Part shown: positions 1 to 4,659 of the stretch, piece by piece | Numbering within the stretch: the first letter of the stretch is position 1 | How the letters are laid out: every line of letters starts with the position of its first letter | Assembly: GCA_002404395.1 (NCBI GenBank) | Contig: DHJP01000100.1 | Coordinates: forward strand, 1-8,308 | Reading direction: 5' to 3' | Length of the DNA: 8,308 bases | DNA from: Clostridiales bacterium UBA4717 | GTDB taxonomy: Bacteria > Bacillota > Clostridia > Oscillospirales > CAG-272 | Notes under the pieces: model-generated | Databases searched by the model: none | What the model was told of the DNA's origin: nothing | Seen by the model: the letters and a program-made list of their open reading frames with translations, nothing else | Program-made: the position numbers and the translations under genes

Positions 1-1153
1 TATTCGGTCCGATATAGTTCTGCCTGAACTCAAGCAGGATATCGGGCTTTTTTTCACGCAGTGCGTTTGTCGCGTCGGTCATAAATACATCGACCGCATC
101 GGAAAGGGCTTTTATGTCCATGCCCGTTTTATACGGCGCACTGCCGCACCAGGTATCAATAAAATCAAGCTTAAAGCCGTCAAGCTTCCACTCGTCAAGC
201 GCTTTCAGATATATGCCGATCAGGAACTCGCGCACCTCGGGATATCTCGGGTCAAGCACCCCGGCTCCCATGCCCTCGTCATAATAAAGGAACATATCCT
301 TGAAATGCCCGTAGTGTTCGGAGCATTTACCGACAAAGACCACGCTGTACCAAAGCACATATTTCATTCCGAGCCTGTGCACGCGCTCCACGTGCGCCGC
401 CATGTCGGATATCTTTTCATGAGCCGGACGCCAATCTCCGCAGTATGCGTATCCGCGGTTGTTGTCGCCGGTCTGCCAGCCGTCATCCACTATGCATACG
501 TCAAAGCCGAGTTTTTTGGCACGCGCACATTCGGCTTCGACTTCTTTTTCATATACGTTCTGATGATACGAATACCAGAATGAGTATGCGGGATCTTTGG
601 CAGCGTCCGGAACATACGCCGGCTTCATGCCGCAGTCCTCCCACCATGCCGCGACCTCGCCTACCGCGTCGCAAAACGAAATGTCGCGCGAGTCGATCCT
701 GAAAGTAAGCTCGGTGTGATTCTCGCCCGTGAACTGCTCAAGCCCCATGCGCAGAACGCTTTTCAATTCGCCCGTTTCTTCAAGCACACCGCTTTTGAAG
801 CTTAAAAGCTTCTTACATTCGTCCACCGCCCAAGTGTACCTGTTGCGCGTATTTCCGTCGTATACCGAAATAAGCGGCGCACCCGACGAGATCATCGAAA
901 TGCGCTCTCCGCCCCACTCGGGCTGTATGCAGCGCCTTTCTCTGAACATCGGCGCCCACATATACATAAAGCCGAGCATCGGCACACACCACTCGAATCT
1001 GACTTCGGAATCGGACCTGACTCTTGAGCGATCCCAAAAAAGCTCAAAGCGGTAAAAGCTCACACCGCCGCACTCGCGCTTTTCGGCGAGCAGGCAGCGG
1101 CAGCTTGCGTTTTCATCGGTCGTAACGGTAAATATATCGGCGGCAAGTTTCAT
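1..1153 (-). CDS. Alpha-galactosidase, GH36-type (clan GH-D), C-terminus cut by window edge
   Basis: The product probably hydrolyses terminal alpha-1,6-linked galactose from oligosaccharides. Translation of the minus strand from ATG at 1153 gives 384 open codons running off the left edge. Residues about 1-175 look like the N-terminal beta-sandwich, and the catalytic (beta/alpha)8 barrel begins near AYSFWYSYHQ (W193). Clan GH-D landmarks are VDDGWQ (D223, D224, W226), CGDW (D240, W241) and GFKLDFID, where D330 is the expected catalytic nucleophile. The general acid/base normally lies some 50-70 residues further on and is therefore outside the window. No signal peptide is visible (MKLAADIFTVTT), so a cytoplasmic enzyme acting on imported sugars is likely. 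The start is supported by GAGAGGA seven bases upstream. Transcription is divergent from the secreted beta-helix genes, from a full-consensus promoter. The fold family is secure; activity on alpha-galactosides rather than another clan substrate is inference. Confidence 0.85.
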   Translation of the reverse strand, partial: MKLAADIFTVTTDENASCRCLLAEKRECGGVSFYRFELFWDRSRVRSDSEVRFEWCVPMLGFMYMWAPMFRERRCIQPEWGGERISMISSGAPLISVYDGNTRNRYTWAVDECKKLLSFKSGVLEETGELKSVLRMGLEQFTGENHTELTFRIDSRDISFCDAVGEVAAWWEDCGMKPAYVPDAAKDPAYSFWYSYHQNVYEKEVEAECARAKKLGFDVCIVDDGWQTGDNNRGYAYCGDWRPAHEKISDMAAHVERVHRLGMKYVLWYSVVFVGKCSEHYGHFKDMFLYYDEGMGAGVLDPRYPEVREFLIGIYLKALDEWKLDGFKLDFIDTWCGSAPYKTGMDIKALSDAVDVFMTDATNALREKKPDILLEFRQNYIGPN

Positions 1154-1160
1154 TGATCTT

Positions 1161-1167
1161 TCCTCTC
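1161..1167 (-). promoter_or_regulatory. Ribosome binding site of the alpha-galactosidase gene
   Basis: On the minus strand GAGAGGA lies seven bases before the ATG at 1153. It matches the anti-Shine-Dalgarno core well and fixes the start of the alpha-galactosidase; no upstream in-frame start has comparable support. Confidence 0.8.
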
Positions 1168-1195
1168 AGACGGCTGTAATATCGTTCACGCCAAG

Positions 1196-1224
1196 ATTAT
1201 ATCACCTGCCCGACGCCGTGTCAA
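1196..1224 (-). promoter_or_regulatory. Full-consensus extended sigma-A promoter for the alpha-galactosidase gene
   Basis: On the minus strand the -35 is TTGACA (1219-1224), the spacer is exactly 17 bases, and the -10 is TATAAT (1196-1201), preceded by TGA, which makes an extended -10 (TGnTATAAT). All 12 hexamer bases match the sigma-A consensus. The predicted transcription start is near 1189, leaving a leader of about 36 nt with a good ribosome site. Such a strong core promoter usually needs a repressor if its gene is substrate-induced. No clear catabolite-responsive element or palindromic operator stands out next to it. Confidence 0.85.
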
Positions 1225-1290
1225 CAGGATTTGGGCAATACGGCGCATTTTTTCACGTAATTTCTGCATATCCGCTTAAATTTCGGAATA

Positions 1291-1319
1291 TTGACATTAA
1301 AGCTCCGGTGTGTTAAACT
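1291..1319 (+). promoter_or_regulatory. Candidate extended -10 sigma-A promoter for the first beta-helix gene
   Basis: A consensus -35 TTGACA (1291-1296) is followed after 17 bases by TAAACT (1314-1319), which matches TATAAT at four of six bases. A TGn extension at 1311-1313 compensates for the weak -10. Transcription would begin near 1326, giving a long leader of about 225 nt before the start at 1552. The site lies in the AT-rich part of the divergent region, about 70 bases from the opposing promoter's -35. The assignment to this gene is inferred from position. Confidence 0.55.
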
Positions 1320-1350
1320 TAACTTATTAAATACGACCGCCGCTTAACAC
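1310..1350. repeat. Inverted repeat GTGTTAA / TTAACAC spanning the rightward -10 and start point
   Basis: GTGTTAA at 1310-1316 overlaps the -10 of the rightward promoter. Its exact inverse TTAACAC lies at 1344-1350, just past the predicted transcription start. The 7-base arms are separated by 27 bases. This could be a pair of operator half-sites or a weak hairpin, or it could be chance in AT-rich DNA. Confidence 0.3.
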
Positions 1351-1396
1351 TTTGCCTGCGGGAAAAGTATCTGATCTCACGCTCAAATTTTGCAGA

Positions 1397-1433
1397 GCCG
1401 ACTTAAAAATTCGCTTTTATTTTTCGAGTCGGC
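1397..1433 (+). other. Hairpin in the leader of the first beta-helix gene
   Basis: GCCGACT (1397-1403) pairs perfectly with AGTCGGC (1427-1433), enclosing a 23-base AT-rich loop in which TAAAA and TTTTA can pair further. The right arm sits in TTTTTCGAGTCGGC, nearly the same as TTTTTTGAGTCGGC at 1517-1530, so the left arm could pair with either copy. No T-tract follows the stem, so it is not a standard terminator. Its function is unknown. Confidence 0.55.
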
Positions 1434-1524
1434 GCGAAAGTGCGGCCTTTGCAGGATGAAGTCTCGGGTTTCACGTCCGAATTTTCATCGGCGTTGTCGA
1501 TCGGAAATCCACGTTGTTTTTTGA

Positions 1525-1539
1525 GTCGGCTCCGCCGAC
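1525..1539 (+). other. Tight hairpin just before the first beta-helix start codon
   Basis: GTCGGC (1525-1530), loop TCC, and GCCGAC (1534-1539) form a perfect 6-base GC-rich stem. It ends one base before an in-frame ATG at 1540 and a few bases before the presumed ribosome site. It is likely to influence translation initiation, either by blocking the ATG at 1540 or by competing with the upstream hairpin that uses the same arm sequence. Confidence 0.6.
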
Positions 1540-1541
1540 AT

Positions 1542-1546
1542 GGGGA
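1542..1546 (+). promoter_or_regulatory. Weak ribosome binding site that favours the start at 1552
   Basis: GGGGA lies five bases before the ATG at 1552 and is the only purine-rich stretch near either possible start. The in-frame ATG at 1540 is preceded directly by a GC hairpin and has no Shine-Dalgarno. This supports starting at 1552, where the protein begins MKRS, a normal signal peptide n-region. Confidence 0.5.
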
Positions 1547-1551
1547 TTATT

Positions 1552-4446
1552 ATGAAAAGATCCGCGTTAAAAATTTTGGCCTCAATGCTCGCAATAATCC
1601 TGCTGTTTCCGTATGCCGCGGTAAACGCCGCGTCGGCCGGCTCCGCGGCGATCGAAGAAAACGGAGGCAGTACGCTCATCTTCACCTCGGATATGCTGAA
1701 GGACGGCGCGGGCGGCAAGGGAGTCGTCTCAAAAGGGCTGGCTTACAACGACGGCAGAATATTTCTGAAATACACCGCAAGCGGAAGCGCTGCGAACGAA
1801 TACTACCTCGAACTCACCATCCCCGACAAACTCCCGGTGACCGAGTACCCCTACTTCAAAATAGGCTACAAGGCGTATACCGAAGCTTACAACGACTCGG
1901 TGGTCTCCGACATAAATATAAGCGTGTCGGGCAAACGTTATTGGTCGGGACACAAGCCGACGCTCGATTTTTCGGGCGCATACTCCGAGCTTTGCTTCTC
2001 GGCAAAATATATTTCAAACGGTGAAAACGGCGGAAAATATTCCGACTTTACCGCAGACGATACATACTCCGCCCTCCGCTTCATGCCTTGGGGCGTGCAT
2101 ACTCTCGCCGAGCGCGGAGAGTCCGATTATTTCATGATCGAATACATCGCGTTTTTCAAGACCGAAGAAGCGGCGGATAACTACACGACGCAAAACGACC
2201 GTCGGACAAACGCATTGAATATTTCCGCCGAAGGCAAGCTGGCGCTTGAGGGTCTGTCGCCTGTCGGATCAGACCGCTTTGCATATATAACGCGCGTCTC
2301 CGAAAGCGGCATTGCCACCGACAACACCTCGATCATAATAAAATGCGGAAGCGACATTTCGATAAAATCAAATCCGATAGTAAAACTCTCATACGTGAGC
2401 GATATTTCCGCATCGTCAATGATAGATTTCAACGTCGGCGTCTATATAGACGGCGTGAGCGAGCGGCTGTTCGGTCCGCGCGTGGAGTTTATCGCGGACG
2501 GAGAGCCGCATACCCTTACAGTCGATCTGTCAAAGCTCAATTACACCGGCGGCTCCGGCGCGCTTGAAGATCCCAAAGCCTATGAAAACCTTTGGGATGC
2601 GCTTGACGATAAATTCGGTTATCTCAAGCTCAAACCCTTTGACCGCAAAGCCATGAGCAAAGGCGAATACTTCGGAATAGAATACATGATGTTTTTCCCG
2701 ACCGTCGAAGCCGCCGAAGCATACACACTGCCCGCCGCCTCCTTTGAGATCCTCGGCGACGTCAATTCCGACGGAAATGCAGACACCCTTGATGTGCTTT
2801 ACCTCGCGCGACACCTTGCGGGCGTCTCAGGTTATGAACAAGCAGACGAATCAAGTGCGGACATCGACTGCGACGGCAGGATAACCGCGTCTGACCTGAC
2901 CCTGCTCGCGCGCAAGCTTGCCGCTTGGGACGGTTACGAAAGCCTGTATTTCAAAGTTGCGGACGATGCGCTCGTCTCAACGCTTGACTCGGAGTTTGAA
3001 GCACTCAAAAACACGATCATCGCTTCAGACAGCGAATGGCGGAAAGCAAGCGGGGCAAATAACGTGTACTATGTCTCAAACAACGGAAACGACCAAAATG
3101 ACGGACTTTCTCCGAGTTCGGCGTTCAGAACCTTTAAAAATCTCACCTCCAAGAAATTAAAAAGCGGAGACGTGGTGCTCTTTGAGCGCGGCGGTCTCTG
3201 GCGCGAGCGGCTGACCTGCGTTGCCGGCGTCACCTATTCGGCATACGGCTCGGGCGCAAAACCGAAGCTTTACGGCTCGGTCGATGCCGCCGATTCCGAA
3301 GCCTTTACCGAAGTCGGAACAAACCTCTGGCTCTACAACGCGTGCACGTTTGACATAAACAGCGCAGACGTCGGCGCGATCATCTTCAACGACGGCGAAG
3401 CCTACGGCTGTCGCATACTCGACGGAGATAACGGCAACCTGCTTAAGATAGGGCACGACTCTTTGGTCTCAAACGGGCTTGAAAAGTGGTACCGTCCGGT
3501 AAAAGCCTTTTCGGGCGCCGCCGACCTTGAGCACGATCTTGAATATTACCTTGAGCCCGAAAGCGGAGATCTGTACATATACAGCGACAAGGGAAATCCC
3601 GGCGCGCGCTTTGAATCGGTCGAGCTGTCGGTCAAAGGAAACATAGTAAGAGGCGCGTCAGACTGCACGATCGACAACCTCTGCCTGAAATACGGTGCTT
3701 CGCACGGCATCGGAAGCGGCACCGTCAGCAACCTGACGGTAAGGAACTGCGAAATAGGCTGGATCGGCGGCGCGATACAGAATTATAAAAATTCCGCTAC
3801 CGGAAGATTCGGAAACGGGATAGAGATCTACGGCGGCTGCGACCGGTTCAGCGTTTACAACAATTATGTCTACGAATGCTTTGACTGCGGGCTCACCGTC
3901 CAAGAGCAGGGGACTCTGGCTGCCGGCTCAAAAATGCTTGAATTGAACGCGTTTTTCACAAACAACGCGGTTGAGCGCTGCAACAGTCCGCTTGAAGCCT
4001 GGCTGACCGTAGGCAGCGAGCCTGACGAGAACAGCTTCAAGTACATGAACAATGTCGTGTACGAATACAATCTGTGCCGCGATTCGGGCTACGGCTTCGG
4101 CGGATATATGCATTCAAAGACCGACAACAATATGTTTTACGGCGCCGGCAAGACAAATGCCGTAATGACGAACTGCTATATCAGAAACAACAAAATGTGG
4201 AGAGCGCGCAAATACATAATGAAAGCCGTGCCGACAAGCACCGCTCACGGCAAGGGTTTCATTTGGGAAAATAATATGATCCTCGTGAACAGCGGACTGT
4301 TCGGACTGCTCGGGACCGACCCTGCAGACGCCGGCGGCAATATGCGCGAATACAAATTCGACGAGCCGACGCTCACGCTGATGAGGCTCACCGGCGCGCT
4401 CGGCAAAAACCGCTTTTATAAATATACGCTTGACGGGGATTCTTAA
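1552..4446 (+). CDS. Secreted dockerin-containing right-handed parallel beta-helix protein
   Basis: Probable extracellular polysaccharide-active protein of 964 residues; substrate unknown. Residues 1-26 are a Sec signal peptide (MKRS, hydrophobic core, cleavage near VNA). Two related beta-rich modules follow (about 35-211 and 222-391), each ending in a Y-F-x-I-E-Y-x-x-F-F-x-T motif (Y193, Y373). A type I dockerin spans 402-463, and a short helical linker leads into a beta-helix from about 505 to the end, opening with YYVSNNGNDQNDG. Helix motifs shared with the downstream paralogue include SHGxGxGT (H718), WIGG (W737), RFGNxIExYGG (R752, E758) and DCxxTVQxQ (D778). The dockerin suggests attachment to a cohesin scaffold. 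The start at 1552 is preferred to 1540 because of the GGGGA site and the normal n-region. The gene ends at TAA before a strong terminator. A lyase or glycosidase role is inferred from the fold; no catalytic residues can be named. Confidence 0.85.
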   Translation: MKRSALKILASMLAIILLFPYAAVNAASAGSAAIEENGGSTLIFTSDMLKDGAGGKGVVSKGLAYNDGRIFLKYTASGSAANEYYLELTIPDKLPVTEYPYFKIGYKAYTEAYNDSVVSDINISVSGKRYWSGHKPTLDFSGAYSELCFSAKYISNGENGGKYSDFTADDTYSALRFMPWGVHTLAERGESDYFMIEYIAFFKTEEAADNYTTQNDRRTNALNISAEGKLALEGLSPVGSDRFAYITRVSESGIATDNTSIIIKCGSDISIKSNPIVKLSYVSDISASSMIDFNVGVYIDGVSERLFGPRVEFIADGEPHTLTVDLSKLNYTGGSGALEDPKAYENLWDALDDKFGYLKLKPFDRKAMSKGEYFGIEYMMFFPTVEAAEAYTLPAASFEILGDVNSDGNADTLDVLYLARHLAGVSGYEQADESSADIDCDGRITASDLTLLARKLAAWDGYESLYFKVADDALVSTLDSEFEALKNTIIASDSEWRKASGANNVYYVSNNGNDQNDGLSPSSAFRTFKNLTSKKLKSGDVVLFERGGLWRERLTCVAGVTYSAYGSGAKPKLYGSVDAADSEAFTEVGTNLWLYNACTFDINSADVGAIIFNDGEAYGCRILDGDNGNLLKIGHDSLVSNGLEKWYRPVKAFSGAADLEHDLEYYLEPESGDLYIYSDKGNPGARFESVELSVKGNIVRGASDCTIDNLCLKYGASHGIGSGTVSNLTVRNCEIGWIGGAIQNYKNSATGRFGNGIEIYGGCDRFSVYNNYVYECFDCGLTVQEQGTLAAGSKMLELNAFFTNNAVERCNSPLEAWLTVGSEPDENSFKYMNNVVYEYNLCRDSGYGFGGYMHSKTDNNMFYGAGKTNAVMTNCYIRNNKMWRARKYIMKAVPTSTAHGKGFIWENNMILVNSGLFGLLGTDPADAGGNMREYKFDEPTLTLMRLTGALGKNRFYKYTLDGDS
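1654..2724 (+). repeat. Two tandem copies of a beta-rich 'FF-T' module in the first beta-helix protein
   Basis: Copy 1 covers residues about 35-211 (1654-2184) and copy 2 about 222-391 (2215-2724), with signature motifs 180 residues apart. Both contain a P-x-x-K/F-x-x-Y strand, then L-[RK]-[FL]-[MK]-P-[WF] (LRFMPWG; LKLKPFD), then the closing signature YFMIEYIAFFKTEEAADNY or YFGIEYMMFFPTVEAAEAY. Identity outside these motifs is low, so this is old duplication. The pattern of alternating hydrophobic strands suggests a beta-sandwich, perhaps carbohydrate-binding. I do not recognise the family by name. Confidence 0.7.
2755..2940 (+). other. Internal type I dockerin domain (within the first beta-helix gene)
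   Basis: Residues 402-463 hold two F-hand calcium-binding repeats 34 residues apart. Repeat 1 is DVNSDGNADTLD with ligand positions D403, N405, D407 and D414. Repeat 2 is DIDCDGRITASD with D437, D439, D441 and D448. Each is followed by a leucine-rich helix (VLYLARHLA; LTLLARKLA). Positions 10-11, which often determine cohesin specificity, are TL in repeat 1 and AS in repeat 2, so the two faces differ. The domain sits between the FF-T modules and the beta-helix rather than at a terminus. Confidence 0.9.
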
Positions 4447-4450
4447 ACCT

Positions 4451-4471
4451 GCCGGACCGTCAGGATCCGGC
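4451..4471 (+). other. Small hairpin just after the first beta-helix gene
   Basis: GCCGGA (4451-4456) pairs with TCCGGC (4466-4471), and inner CC/GG pairs can extend the stem around a GTCA loop. It begins five bases after the stop codon and has no T-tract, so it is not a terminator by itself. It may protect the 3' end or act together with the larger terminator 20 bases downstream. Confidence 0.4.
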
Positions 4472-4490
4472 TGTTGAATGGACCGATGTC

Positions 4491-4539
4491 AAAGAACGGC
4501 GCAAAAGAACTCAAAATGAGTTTTTTGCGCCGTTCTTTT
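4491..4539 (+). terminator. Strong intrinsic terminator after the first beta-helix gene
   Basis: A perfect 16-base stem pairs 4491-4506 with 4523-4538 around a GCGCC/GGCGC core. It continues past a single bulged G (4507) into six more pairs (4508-4513 with 4517-4522), with an AAA loop at 4514-4516. The A-rich left arm and T-rich right arm (TTCTTTT) make it able to work in either direction. It should largely uncouple the two beta-helix genes, in keeping with a separate promoter downstream. Confidence 0.85.
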
Positions 4540-4586
4540 GTGCACATCGACTATAAATGGTCATTATAATATAGAATATTTGTCAA

Positions 4587-4615
4587 TTGATTTTTTTTTC
4601 GTTAAATGTTAGAAT
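4587..4615 (+). promoter_or_regulatory. Sigma-A promoter for the second beta-helix gene
   Basis: TTGATT (4587-4592), a 17-base spacer with a run of T, and TAGAAT (4610-4615, five of six bases matching TATAAT) form a good core promoter in a strongly AT-rich stretch just after the terminator. The predicted start is near 4622, giving a leader of about 38 nt. A nearby TATAGT (4620-4625) could be an alternative -10, but I see no well-placed -35 for it. Confidence 0.7.
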
Positions 4616-4647
4616 ATGGTATAGTATTGATAAAATGCATATTTAAT

Positions 4648-4653
4648 GGAGGA
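4648..4653 (+). promoter_or_regulatory. Ribosome binding site of the second beta-helix gene
   Basis: GGAGGA lies six bases before the ATG at 4660 and is close to the ideal Shine-Dalgarno. It fixes the start and is much stronger than the site of the upstream paralogue. Confidence 0.85.
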
Positions 4654-4659
4654 AAAAGT

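Larger units (their letters stand above)
1154..1551. other. Divergent intergenic region with two promoters and a structured leader
   Basis: This 398-base stretch separates the alpha-galactosidase (leftward) from the first beta-helix gene (rightward), and I see no convincing gene in it. The left part holds the leftward promoter and a leader of about 36 nt. The middle (about 1240-1335) is AT-rich and holds the rightward promoter. The right part (about 1380-1551) is more GC-rich and contains several short inverted repeats built on GTCGGC/GCCGAC. Open frames do cross the right part, but they lack ribosome sites, and one runs out of frame into the downstream gene. Confidence 0.8.

Noticed and set aside
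305..1055. Several plus-strand frames of about 85-108 codons in the first kilobase
   Set aside because: All are antisense to the alpha-galactosidase, whose catalytic motifs are clear on the minus strand.
1168..1190. Weak palindrome TGAACGATATTACA in the alpha-galactosidase leader as a catabolite-responsive or operator site
   Set aside because: Only 8 of 14 positions are symmetric and the central CG of the catabolite-responsive consensus does not fit.
1440..2024. Open frame of 194 codons on the plus strand starting in the leader
   Set aside because: It overlaps the signal peptide and first module of the beta-helix gene out of frame. It is Arg-rich without domain features and has no Shine-Dalgarno. 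Its first part may reflect a repeat element rather than a gene.
2755..2940. EF-hand/calmodulin-like or thrombospondin type 3 calcium repeats
   Set aside because: The 34-residue spacing, the D-x-N/D-x-D-G loop with position-12 Asp and the following L-x-x-L-A-R-x-L-A helices fit a type I dockerin better.
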